Notes under the pieces: model-generated
What the model was told of the DNA's origin: nothing
Database searches by the model: none
What the model saw: the letters and a program-made list of their open reading frames with translations, nothing else
In this document: positions 1-11,520 of the stretch, one piece after another
Numbering within the stretch: position 1 is the stretch's first letter
Layout: each line of letters starts with the position of its first letter
Program-made: the position numbers and the translations under genes
NCBI GenBank assembly: GCA_000231825.2
Contig: JH720316.1
Span: 790,284-833,806 of the forward strand
DNA: 43,523 nt
Reading direction: 5' to 3'
From: Tetrahymena elliotti 4EA
Taxonomy: Eukaryota > Ciliophora > Oligohymenophorea > Hymenostomatida > Tetrahymenidae

Positions 1-2007
1 TCATTAATTAATTTAATTTGTGGTTTGTCCTATAAGCATATTTATTTCATTATATTCTTTAAGTATTACCAACATTCACTGTTCAAATTTGAAAAGCTTT
101 TTAATCCAAATACACTTGTTTGGCTTAGATTTTGTAAATCTTAGTTTAGATATCTTGATTAGATATTCAAAGTAATTTTTTCACAAAACTTATCTTTAAT
201 ATAATTCATCATAAGCTGCGAAATATTTTCTACTCCTAATGCTGATATGAAATATATAATAGTTATGAAAATGAATCCTTTATCTGATTATATATGGTAA
301 TTTGATTAAATAGCTTCAATTTACAAATTGTAATCAGAATAAGTTGACTTGATTTTTTCCAATACTTCACTAAACATGAAACTTGAAATTTAAATTGGTC
401 TCACTTTTTACTAAAAAGCTTGTAAAATAATTTGTGTTTATATAATCTATCTTTGTAAATGTTAAGTTGAGCTTTTACTTAATTATATGACAGAATTTAA
501 ATTTTCTTTTATACATCTAACTAATTCACTCACCTTATCTTCTCTTTTATAAAAATTTGTTTCTAAGTTTTGGACTTTCTAGACTAAACTGCTATCTTCA
601 ATACAAATAACTAAACATGGTTCATTGATCATAAAGTTGTAGATGCTAACTTTAAAAAATGTTTTTTTTGATTATCCTAACTAGTTTGAAGAAATGCTCA
701 AAGTCTCTATATTATTTTGACATAAAGATTCCTTACCAGATTATTTTTAATAAATTTAGCTCTATCTTTAACTCAATTTCATTTTCATTTCCTTCAATTT
801 CCCAAACAAATTAGATTTATTTTGTACAAAATCAGTGTAAATAAGAGCATGCTTTTCTAATAAATAATCTTTGAGTGTTTTAAGTTCCTAGTTTCTCTTA
901 ATACAATATAAATTAGAGCTATTCATGTTAACATTTTCAATCTAAAATTAGTTTAGGAATTCAATATATTTATCTGAACTCTTATGAATATCAAATTCTT
1001 TAGCCTTTTGGTTGCAATCTTATTGATAAAATTAAAATTATTCTTTAGTTAAAATAATTAATTCTTTCATGTAATCTAAATAAAAAGAGCTTATTTCAAT
1101 GAATATAAATTGTGTTAATAAATACCATAGACTGACATTTTATGAGTTCTGTAATCAAAAGACTAAAGTATGAACAAATTTGGTATGATTTTTTCTGAGA
1201 TATTTTCCCATTGCTAAAAATTTTTCAAAGAAAGAAATAGCCTTCTATCATTCATATTTTTGAAATATTTGAATGCGATTATGATCAAAATCCACATCCA
1301 ATAATAGCTTCTAAAACTGTAAGATAGAGTAGAATAATAAGTAATTATAAACATATTTATAATCAAAGCAAAAGCCTCTCCTTTAAAATTATATACATCT
1401 ACCATCCAAATAATTACTTAAGTCTATTAATTAAATATTAGTATTTCAATCTTTCAGTATAATTAATTTGATTTGATTAATGAATATTCTTGATAATAAA
1501 TTTTTGTTTTAGAAATTCAAAAAAAAAAATGCTATTACTATCCCTGATAAGTATGGTATTTCATAGCTATTATTGTATTCAAGTTTAATTTCCTGCAGAG
1601 TAATGCAAGTAGAAAAAATTAATCCAGGAATCAAAATAAATTATGCATATTTGATTGGTAAGATATTTAAAAGAACAAGAACAAAAACAGATGAAGCAAT
1701 TTTGCTGATTCTAACTAAATCATATAAAGAATGAGTAATCATATGCACAGAAGTACTTATGATGAGTTCAGCACAAATTAAATAAACAATTTTTAAATTC
1801 TACATTTTAAATACGAAAATAAAAATTGAATAAAGATTTTAAATGTTGACATTATTCCTACCAAATCGACCTAAATATGTTTATTTTTGGAAAAAATAAA
1901 ATACAATTTACTTTTTAAATGTACTCGCTATTAAAACTCTCTTCTAATTTGGCATCAGAGAATTTTGCAGACCACTTAGAAAGGACATTATCTTGATAGT
2001 ACTTCAT
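1..2007 (-). CDS. Tandem-family copy 1 (type A), multi-pass membrane protein with PAS/kinase-like tail; 3' end cut by window edge
   Basis: Exons on the minus strand: 2007-1912, 1799-1539, 1423-1126 and 1018-1 (incomplete); introns of 112, 115 and 107 nt, all GT...AG. The start is the ATG of MKYYQDNVLSKWSAKF, shared by the whole family. Exon 2 and the start of exon 3 encode about five hydrophobic segments. Exon 3 then carries NMNDRRLFLSLKNFQQWE and IIPNLFILQSFDYRTHKMSVY, which resembles the start of a PAS domain. Exon 4 stays open through the last base with many in-frame TAA/TAG (Gln) and no TGA. It contains EPCLVICIEDSSLVQKVQ and the tail SECWQYLKNIMKQICLQDKP. The role is unknown; I infer a membrane sensor derived from a histidine kinase. 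The missing C-terminus can be judged from copy 2, which continues about 100 residues further. Confidence 0.85.
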
Positions 2008-3160
2008 TAAATTATAATAACAATAATCTTTCTAACAATAAATGTTATGAAGTTTATCTAATTATTATTTAGCTTAATTGCTAATGCTTATGAATAAATA
2101 TTGAGCTTTTATTAATTTAAAATAAATAAGTTAATTATAAAAATTGAAGGAACTTATGATAAAAAATCTAATCAAAATCTGTAAATCCAAAATTAAAATA
2201 AAATCAACTAGAATACATTAAATAGATAATTTCTTAATTTATGGCAAAAAGTGACTATTTAATTGGAGATTGTCACAATTTTGTGTAGATTTTGATTTAC
2301 ATTAATTTTTTTAATTAAGTAATTAGGTTAAAAGTAAAATTCAATATTTATTTCTTCCAGAAGCAAACAAGCAAGATGGAATTTTTAGGTAATCCAAAAT
2401 ACATAATAAATCAAGTACAAAATTCCCTCAAAAATTTATCATTGAAAAAAATTCAGTAAATTAAATATTAAGAACTATGATTTTTTAGATTGGCAGGAAA
2501 TTTTTGTTTTGTTTTATTATTAATTTAGATTTACAAATATTTTTATTTAAAACATTCCTTAATTGATATTATTATTCTTGGAAATAAATTATTTATTATC
2601 AATATTGTAAGTAATGCTAAGTAAAAAAATTATTTTCTGTATAAAAATTTGTAATTAATACAAAATACCTAAGCTTAAATTGATAGTTAGGTAGATTTAT
2701 AATTTTCTTTTAATTTACTGTTAAAATTTAATATAAAAAGACATGAAAAATAGTAAGTAGAAAGAATAACCATTATTAAAAGATTTTTAAAATCAAACTA
2801 GTGTCAATAGTAATAAATAGGAAAAGTTTTAGACCAAAATTTCTAAGTATTTTGATAAAACTCTACTTGTTTGTGAAAATTGCGTTTTTTCATGTTACTG
2901 TTTGTAAATATTAAATTATCATATCCCACTATATAGTGTTTACCTATATAAATATAATATATAGAGCTAGATAATGAGAGGATTACTATTTGTAATCTCC
3001 CCCTCCCCCCCCCCCTCCTTATATAATGAAAAAATAAATTATCTGTTATTATACCAAGAATATTTTTTTATGTAAAAAAAACAAACATAATTTATGAAAA
3101 ATAAAATTATTTTTTTTGATTTTAAATGAAGACAGTTGCAAATAAATAAAAAATTAAAAT
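2008..3160. other. Intergenic region between copies 1 and 2
   Basis: AT-rich spacer holding the upstream region of copy 1 and the 3' flank of copy 2. Around 2272-2285 lies a short inverted repeat (CACAA/TTGTG) at the position where copy 4 has a perfect 18-bp palindrome. A pure C/T tract lies at 2997-3018 and is listed separately. No open frame of gene quality is seen on either strand. Confidence 0.5.
2997..3018 (-). repeat. Homopurine G tract (C/T on plus strand)
   Basis: A 22-base stretch made only of C and T, with C runs of 5 and 11 separated by single T residues, in DNA that is otherwise about 80% AT. The minus strand is a G-rich homopurine run that could fold as a G-quadruplex or triplex. 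It lies about 143 bp downstream of the copy 2 stop codon. Length could vary between assemblies because polymerases slip here. Confidence 0.8.
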
Positions 3161-5454
3161 TCATTAATATAAACTTAAAGTTTGTATTTCTGTTGATTCT
3201 AATTTTTGCATTGGGCTTTACATGATAATTTTTTTAGAATTTAAGAGTCCCATATTATGAAAAAATTTATTTTAGGAATATTTGCTGCTACTATATTAAT
3301 TAAAAGGAGTTTTAGCTAAGTGAGTCATATTAGAATATGATAGATCAGTTTATTCATTACATATTTAATTTACAACAGATTTCTTTAACCCTTTTTTGTC
3401 TTATTCTAAAACTGTTATATCAGTCATAAATTGTATTTAGAACATAACACTATCTTCATTAATTAATTTAATTTGTGGTTTGTCCTACAAGCATATTTAT
3501 TTCATTATATTCTTTAAGTATTACCAACATTCACTGTTCAAATTAGAAAAAATTTTTAATCCAAATAAACCTATTTAGGTTATATCTTCTAAATTTTAGT
3601 TTAGATATGTTGAGTAGATATTTAATGTAATTTTTTCACAAATCTTGTCTTTAATGTAATTCATCTAAAGGAGCTAAATATATTCTATGCCTAACACCGA
3701 GAGGAAATACATAATAGTTATAAAAATGAATCCTTTATCTGATTGAATCCGCTAATTTGATAAGATACCTTCAATTTACAAATCATAATCTGAGTATGTT
3801 GATTTAATTTTTTCTATAACTTCACTAAACATGAAACTAGATATTTGAATTGGCTTCAATTTTTATAAAAAAGCTTGCATAATTATTTATGTTTATATGA
3901 TCTATCTTTGTAAATATTAAGTTGAGGTTTAGCTTAATTACATGATAGAGCTTAACTTATCTTTAATGCAGCTAACTAACTCACTCACATTATATTCTCT
4001 TTTAAAGAGTTTAGTTTCTAGGTCTTAAACTTTCTAAACCAAACTGCTATCTTCAAGACAAATAACCAAACATGGCTCGTTGATCATAAATTTATAAATG
4101 CTTACTTTAAAAAATGTTTTTTTTGATTGTCCAAATTAATTGGAAGAAACATTTAGAGTTTCTATATTATGTTGAGATTCCTTATCTTGTTATTTCTAGT
4201 GTATTTATTAACTCTATGTTTAACTCAATTTCATTGACTTTAATTTTCTAAAAAAATTAGATTTGCTTTTCACAAAATCTGTGTAAATACTAGCATGTTT
4301 TTCTAGTAAGTAGTCTTTGAGTGTTTTGAGTTCCTATTATTTCTTCCTTTTATATAAATTAGAGTTACTCATATTTAGATTTTCTATTGAAAATTAGCTT
4401 AGAAATTCAATGTATTTTTCTTAACTCTTATGAATATCAAATTCTTTAGCTTTTTGATTACAATCTGTTTTGATAAAATTAAAATTATATTCCCAAAGAA
4501 AAATTGAATATAAATTTTAGTATCTATAAACTAATAAAAAGAGTTTATGCTTATGAATTTAAATAGTGTTAATAAATACCATAGACTGACATTTTATGAG
4601 TTCTGTAATCAAAAGATGATAATATGAATAGATTAGGAATGATTTTTTCTGAGATCTTTTCCCACTATTAGAAGTTCTTCAAAGAAAGAAACAACTTTCT
4701 TTCATTTATATTTTTGAAATATTTGAAGGCAATTATGATTAAAATCCACATCCAATAATAGCTTCTCAAGCTGTAAGTAAGAGTAGAATAGTAGGTGATT
4801 ATTATCATATTTATAATCATAGCCATAGCCTCTCCTTTAAAATTATATACATCCACGTTCCAAATAATTACTTAAGTCTATTGAAATAATAGTAAAAATA
4901 AAGCATTTAATGTAAATAAGGAGATTGTATAAATAAAGACACTTTTTGAATTTTGTGAAGATGCAAATAAGTAAAAATTTTATTACTATTCCTGATAGGT
5001 ATGGCATTTCATAGCTATTACTGTACTCTGTTTTGATTTCCTACAGAGTAATGCATGTAGAAAAAATTAATCCAGGAATAAAAATGAATTTTGCATATTT
5101 CATAGGCAGGAAATTTAAAGAAACAAGAGCAAAGACAGATGAAGCAATTTTGCTGATTCTAACTAAGTCATATAAAGAATGAGTAATCATATATATTGAT
5201 GTACTTATGATCAGTTCAATGCAAATTAAGTAAATTATTTTTAAATTCTACATTTTAAATAAGCAATGATTAAATAAAGATTATAAATGAAAGAACCATT
5301 TGTATCAGTCAAACAGATATAAATGAGTCTATTTTGAAGTAGATAAAATATAGTTTACTTTTTTATTGTACTCACTAACAAAACTCTCTTCTAATTTAGC
5401 ATCTGTGAATTATGCAGACCACTTATTAAGGACATTATCCTAGTAGTACTTCAT
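3161..5454 (-). CDS. Tandem-family copy 2 (type A), 652-aa multi-pass membrane protein with degenerate PAS/histidine-kinase-like tail
   Basis: Exons: 5454-5359, 5247-4987, 4877-4580 and 4464-3161; introns of 111, 109 and 115 nt. I read the frame codon by codon to the TGA at 3163-3161; it is open with TAA/TAG as Gln. Residues 1-32 form a soluble N-terminus. Hydrophobic segments lie near 33-56, 66-80, 85-101, 135-156 and 159-173. Residues 174-225 include NINERKLFLSLKNFQQWE and a PAS-like IIPNLFILSSFDYRTHKM. A Gln-rich linker covers about 299-330, and NEPCLVICLEDSSLVQKV (347-364) looks like the last PAS strand. The tail SDKGFIFITIMYFLS and CWQYLKNIMKQIC align by eye with the N and G2 regions of histidine-kinase ATPase domains, but no His, Asn or Gly box residues remain. 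This is the best reference copy of the A type. Confidence 0.87.
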
Positions 5455-5994
5455 GAAATTGTTAATTTTTACAGCAAAAGTATTCTTTAGTTTATTTAAT
5501 TAATTACAACTTATTTTTGTTACTAAAGCTTTTTAATTACATAACAATTTTGTTAAAATTTTAAGTAAGTAAGTTAAATCTTAAAATTGAAGGAACTTAT
5601 GAAAAGAGAAAACCTACAATTAAAATAAACCTGAATTTGGCTTCATTAAAATATCTTAATTTTATGATAAAAAGTGAAAAATTAATTAAAAAGACCATAA
5701 TTTTTTCATATTGAGTTCAAGTTAATTTATTTATTAAAGTAATTAATTAGTCTTAAAATAAAATTGAATATTAATATGTGTTAATTTCTTCACAAAATAA
5801 AAATGAGAAACTTAATGATTTTTAAAACATTTTTCAAATCAAATAAATATAAAAAATAATATTTCTAAACTCATAATCCTAATTATTTCTGATAACTATT
5901 TACCAAAACTTATGATAGAAAAAATGCACTTCTCTTTTAAATAAATTTGCCTTTAAATTGACATCATAAACAAATAAATAAAAAACAGAATTCA
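5455..5994. other. Intergenic region upstream of copy 2
   Basis: AT-rich sequence upstream of the copy 2 start. It keeps partial similarity to the upstream blocks of copies 1, 4 and 5 (around 5660-5740), but the palindrome found in copy 4 has decayed. No gene seen. Confidence 0.45.
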
Positions 5995-6450
5995 TCTTTA
6001 AAGAAAAACTCTTTAGGATAGCAACAATTTCTGGGTAAGAAAATACTTCTGAGTAGCATGGTTGATTGACCATAAAGTTATGGGTATTTACTTTAAAAAT
6101 ATTTTTTTTTCCAAACTTATTTTGCTAGAAACACTCAAAGTTTCTAATTTTTCTCTGCCAAAGTATCCTCTTTTAGGTTAATTTAGAACAATTAAGCTTT
6201 AAGATAAACTTTCCTTTTAAAATCTGATTTATTTTGCAAATAATCTGTCAATAAATATTTGAATATTTCTCAGGCAAGTAATCTTTAAAATTAATAAGTT
6301 ATATGTTATTGCTTCTTGTTTTAATAAGAAATTGAGCCCATAAAATTAAAATTTTCTATCTGAAATTAGTCTAGAAATACTTTATATTTCTCTTAATTAG
6401 ATATAAAAATCTTGACCATATGACTATAATCTAAATTTATTAAATAATGT
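5995..6450 (-). pseudogene. Relic fragment of the tandem family (exon 4 part only)
   Basis: On the minus strand this stretch resembles the first half of exon 4 in type A copies. It shows the block for the conserved FKVSIYNFMIN segment near 6060-6110, a match to the KDYLL region near 6270, and a decayed exon-4 start (ATTATAGTCATATGG) near 6415-6430. There is no matching exon 1-3 upstream and the frame is broken, so it is a truncated dead copy. It sits between copies 2 and 3 in the same orientation as all other copies. The ends are approximate because similarity fades. Confidence 0.55.
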
Positions 6451-6472
6451 TGTCTAAATTTTAATGGTTATT

Positions 6473-6574
6473 TTTAATTAATAATATTGATATAGAAACT
6501 TAAATAATATTCATAAATTTACATTTAATTAATAATATTGATACAGAAACTTAAATAATATTCAAAAATTTAAA
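6473..6574. repeat. Two direct tandem copies of a 51-bp unit
   Basis: Unit 1 is 6473-6523 and unit 2 is 6524-6574. They begin TTTAATTAATAATATTGATA and differ at only a few positions (T/C, T/A). The repeat lies between the relic fragment and the end of copy 3, so it probably marks a local duplication scar. Confidence 0.8.
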
Positions 6575-6615
6575 ACATAATATAATATTTTTTAATAAAA
6601 ATAGTATAATATTTA

Positions 6616-8797
6616 TCATCTGATGCTTAAAAGATCGCTATTTGTATGAAATACTTTTTATTATGGAGATAAAATATCTAACTATTTATTGTTGTCATTC
6701 AAACTAACTAAATATTTATAAAAAGTAAAATTTGAGATTGAATATTTTCTCGATGTTACTACTCTAATTTAAAATAAAAAATCTTAATATTTCAACTAAA
6801 ACAGCAAAAATATAAAAATGCAAAAAAAAAAAGAATTCTAATAATTCTTTTCATAAAAATTAAAGTCCTTTGTTTGAAAAATTCTATTTATCCTAGCCTT
6901 ATTCATTAATTTTCATCCAAACTTATCTATGGCTTGTCTTTAAGGCAAATTTACTTCCATGATATTTTAAAAATAATCCCAACATACTATATTTATTTTA
7001 AAGTTATTTTTCATCTCAAATAAAGATTTTGAAGTATGATCTTAAATGATTTATTTCTTCATCAACTTAATTTGATCAAATACTTAAAACTAATTTTTCA
7101 CAAAAATCATCTTAGACATAATCTATTTTGATAAACTAAATATTTTCAGAGCCAATAGCTGAAATTAAACACATTAAAGTTTAAAATATAAAACCTTTAT
7201 CAGAATTTACAGTTAAATTATTTATTTTTTCTTAAATTTAAAAATTTAAATTTGAGGAAATTATTTTAATTTTATCAATGATTTCCTAAAATAAAAATTC
7301 TGATATTTAAATGGCCTTATTTTTTATGCAAATACCTATAAAATGATTTAAACTTATGAGATAGATTTAACAATACTTTCTGCATAATCTACCTCTCTAA
7401 TTAAATTCAATTTATCCAAAATACAGTTTATCATTTCTTATATTAGACCCTTATTCCATGGAAAATTATCTTTCAATTTCTTCACTTTTTGATAAAAACT
7501 AATATCTTCTAAGCAAAGCACTAAAAATGGCTCATTCATATATTACTATGAATTCATTTTACTTTGCACAAAAGAGTTGTAAATATCTGCATGCTTTAAG
7601 AGCAAATAATCCTTAAGATTTTTGATTTTGCTATTTTAATCATACTATTCTTTATGAAGTTAACTCAGAAACTCATTATATTTTTCTTAGCATTTATAGA
7701 TACCAAATTAATTATTATGCTCTTTTATTACAATCTATTTATTTAATAAACCAATAAATAAACATAAAAATAGCACATTAATTTAAATCTTATTTTCTTC
7801 TTCCCCATAAAAAACTTAAGCCAAAAATGTATTTGAATAAGCAACTTGGATAATTATTTAAATCGAAAGATTATGAGTTTAATTTTACACAATTTAATAT
7901 TAGATGAGTTTAAAAAGCGAATTTATGTTTTAAGTTTTATTTAAGAAAAATAGAAAGAATTTAAAAATTACCATAGACTGACTGACATATTGTGAGTTAA
8001 AAAGTCAAATTATTGAAAAATAAATAAATTAGGAATTATTCTTTCAAATGTTTTCTCCCACTCTTGAAAATTTTTGATGGCGAGATATAATTTTCTATCA
8101 TTTATGTTGCGGGAATACTTATATGCACATAAGATAAAAATACAGAAGGAGTAGTTGACACTATAAATGTAAGTGGTTTGTTGAAAATAAATGATAATTC
8201 CTAAATTTACTACCATTGCTATCATTTCAATTTAGAAATTTTGTACTTCTACATTCAAAAATTCAGTTTAAGTCTATTTATGTAAAAAAAAAAGCTTCAG
8301 TATTTTTAGACTGCTAAAAGTCTTTCAATACAAATATATCAATTAAAAATATGAATTAAATGTTAAAAGGCATATTTCTCAAAGTTTTTGTCTCATTCTT
8401 TAACATTTCTATGACATATACTGTGGTAGAATAAATTTATCCTAACATGATTAAATATTAAGAATATTTTATAGGAGTAAATTTTATGAGTAACATGAAT
8501 ATAAAAGGAGCAATTATTTAACTATATACCACTAAGCTTCTTTCAGAAAAAAAAAATAATTATATCATACTAAAAACTATAACTTAGACGCATATCAAAT
8601 AGGTAATCTTGAATCTCTTTTATATTTAAATAATGATTAGTTAATTATTCAGACACTGATTGATACAATTTATTCTCAATTATAAATCATTATTAAGTTA
8701 CATTTGAGAAACAATCTCTATGAAAGCTCTTTTCTAATTCACTATCTTTTAATTTTGCTGACCATTTCTATAAAATATCATCTTTATAGTATTTCAT
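6616..8797 (-). pseudogene. Tandem-family copy 3 (type B), decayed
   Basis: Exon 1 (8797-8702) and exon 2 (from 8616) are readable and match copy 6 (MKYYKDDILQKWSAKL; exon 2 begins RFKITYLICV). Several lesions follow. About 23 bp spanning the end of exon 2 and its splice donor is missing relative to copy 6, although a GT further on could restore phase. Exon 3 (8273-7972) is 302 nt instead of 298 because of a GACTGACT duplication near 7977-7984. Exon 4 (from 7734) has another 4-nt insertion in its first 30 nt and soon meets TGA. About 170-190 bp of exon 4 is missing near 7545, joining codons far apart in copy 6. The C-terminal region remains recognisable to about 6616. The combined damage argues for a pseudogene. 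Confidence 0.78.
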
Positions 8798-9217
8798 CGT
8801 AAAGTGTTTTATATTTGATTAACAATAGTTCTTTAATTTAATTTAGTTAGTTAGTTAAGTTAGTAATTAATTTTTTAATTTTTATGATTAATAATAAATA
8901 CATTTTACTTTTTTTAACTCCTTTATCAGAAATTTATAAACAACTTACAAAGATAACTAAGACTTAAATGTCCCTAAAAGAATATTATTTGGATCTATAT
9001 TAGTTATTCTTTTATTATATATTTTTAAATGTTCTTAACTAAAATCTGATATTAATTATTATGAAAAATACTGTTTTAAATAACAAATAAAATTTATGCT
9101 TACTATTTCAAAATAATATTTTAAAACAAAAAAGTTTTAAAAATAGTTTTTTAAATGAAAATAGATGTGAGGTATTTTTATATTTAGGAAAATAAATTTA
9201 TTAACTAATAGCATCAA
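8798..9217. other. Intergenic spacer between copies 3 and 4
   Basis: About 420 bp of AT-rich DNA containing a short run of TTAG repeats near 8840-8860. It serves as upstream region of copy 3 and 3' flank of copy 4. No gene, RNA or clear regulatory element seen. Confidence 0.5.
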
Positions 9218-11520
9218 TCATAAAATTTATATCTCATTAATTGTAATTTAATTTTTTGTTTCTGATGAATCTAATTTTTGCATAAAACTTTGTGTGACCT
9301 TATTTTTAGAATTTAAGAATGATATGTTTGGAACAAATTTATTTTAGCAATATTTACTGCTATATTAATTCAAAGGTAATTTAGAGAAGGATACCATGTT
9401 AGAATAAGATAAATCTGTTTTTTCATTACATATTTAATTCAAAATAGATTTTTATTCTTCTTTTTTCTCTTATACTAAGACTGTTATGTCAGCCATAAAT
9501 TCTATTTATAACATTATACTATCATCATTAATTAATTTAATTTATGGTTTGTCTTGCAAGCATATTTATTTCATTATATTCTTTAAGTACTACCAACATC
9601 CACTATTTAAATTAGAAAAGCTTTTTAACCCAAGTAAACTTATTTGGTTTAGATCTTCTAAATTTTAGTTTAAATATCTTGATTAGATATTCAAAGTTAT
9701 TTTTTCACAAAGCTTGTCTTTAATGTAATTCGTCTAAAGAAGCTAAATATTTTCTATACCTAAAGCTGATATGAAACACATAATTGTTATGAAAATGAAT
9801 CCTTTATCTGATTGTATTTGCTAATTTTATAAGATACCTTCAATTTAGAAATCATAATTTGAATATGTTGACTTGATTTTTTCCAGCACTTCGCTAAACA
9901 TGAAACTCGAAGTTTGAACAGGTCTCAATTTTTGCAAAAAAGCTTGGATTATAATTTATGTTTATATTATCTATCTTTTTAAATATTAAGTTGAGCTTTC
10001 ACTTAATTATATGATAGAACTTAACTTTTATTTTACAAAACTAATTAGCTCATTCACATAATCTTCTCTTTTTAAAAAATTAGTTTCTAATTTTTAGACT
10101 TTCTAAACCAAACTGCTATCTTCAAGACAAATAATTAAACATGGTTCATTGATCATAAAGTTATAGATGCTTACTTTAAAATATGTTTTTTTTGATTTTC
10201 CAAATTAATTGGAAGAAACACTTATAGTTTCTATATTCTCCTGATAAAGAGTTTCCTTATTTGTTTAATTCTATTCAATCTAATTTTATGATTTACTATT
10301 TTTAATTTCGTTCAGTTTCCCAAACAAATTAGATTTATTTTGTATAAAGTTATTGTAAACATGAGCATGTTTTTCAAGTAAGTAATCTTTAAGCGTTTTG
10401 AGTCCCTAGTTTTTCTTGCTTTAATAAAAACTAGAACTGCTCATTTTCACATTTTCTAATTAAAATTAGCTTAGAAATTCAATGTATTTATCTTAATTCT
10501 TATGAATATCGTATTCTTTAGCTTTTTGATTACAATCTTATTTGTTTGATAAAATTAAAATTATTATTCTAAAGAAATTTTAAAAATAAATTATTATTTC
10601 AAGTAATCAAATAGATTTATAAATTAATATCGCAATAATAAATACCATAGACTGACATTTTATGAGTTCTGTAATCAAAAGACTATAGTATGAATAAATT
10701 AGGAATAATTTTTTCAGAAATCTTTTCCCACTACTAGAAATTCTTCAAAGAAAGAAACAATTTTCTTTCATTTATATTTTTGAAATATTTGAAGATGATA
10801 ATAATTAAGATCCACATAAAATAACTGTTTCTAAAGGTGTAAGAAAGAGTTGAATAGTAAGTAATTATAATCATATTTATAATCATAGCTATAGCCTCTC
10901 CTTAAAAATGATATAAATCTATCATCCAAATAATTACTAAAGTCTATTAATAAATTAAATATAAGTATTAATAAAGTATTTAATACTATTAATTATATTA
11001 TCTAAATAAAGATAATAAATTGATGATGAAATCTAAGAATTAAGCATGTTATTACTATCCCAGATAAGTATGCCATTTCATAGCTATTTGTCTCCTCCTC
11101 TTTTATTTCTAACATAAATACGCATGTAGAAAAAATTAATCCTGACACAAAAAGGAATTGTATGTATTTTATTGGTAAGAAATTCAAAAAAACAAGACAA
11201 AAAGCAGAACCCGTAGCTTTGCTGATTCTAACGAAGTCATATAAAGAATGACTAATCATATGTATAGAGGTACTTATAATCAGTTCGATGCAAACCAAAT
11301 AAATTATTTTTAAATTCTACATTTTTAATAAACAATGATTAAATTGATATTTTAAGTGAAAGTAGCATTTTGTACAAAATAGATCCAAATTTGTTGACAT
11401 TGAAGGAAATTAAATACAATTTACTTTTTAAATGTGCTCACTTTTAAAGCTCTCTTCTAATTTAGCATCTGTGAAACTTGCAGACCATTTATTAAGAACA
11501 TTATCTTGATAATACTTCAT
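9218..11520 (-). CDS. Tandem-family copy 4 (type A), 657-aa multi-pass membrane protein with degenerate kinase-like tail
   Basis: Exons: 11520-11425, 11316-11056, 10943-10646 and 10536-9218; introns of 108, 112 and 109 nt. The frame is open to TGA at 9220-9218. The N-terminus is MKYYQDNVLNKWSASFTDAK. Exon 2 reads NLKIIYLVCIELIISTSIHM, then two further hydrophobic stretches ending in MAYLSGI. Exon 3 carries NINERKLFLSLKNFQQWE and the FDYRTHKMSVY block; exon 4 has NEPCLIICLEDSSLVQKV and CWQYLKNIMKQICLQDKP. It resembles copy 5 more than copies 1 and 2, including shared intron sequence, so these two are recent duplicates or have been homogenised by gene conversion. Function is inferred only: a membrane sensor-like protein. 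Confidence 0.86.

Noticed and set aside
9486..9668. Plus-strand frame inside copy 4
   Set aside because: It is the antisense shadow of exon 4 of copy 4, which reads through on the minus strand with family motifs.
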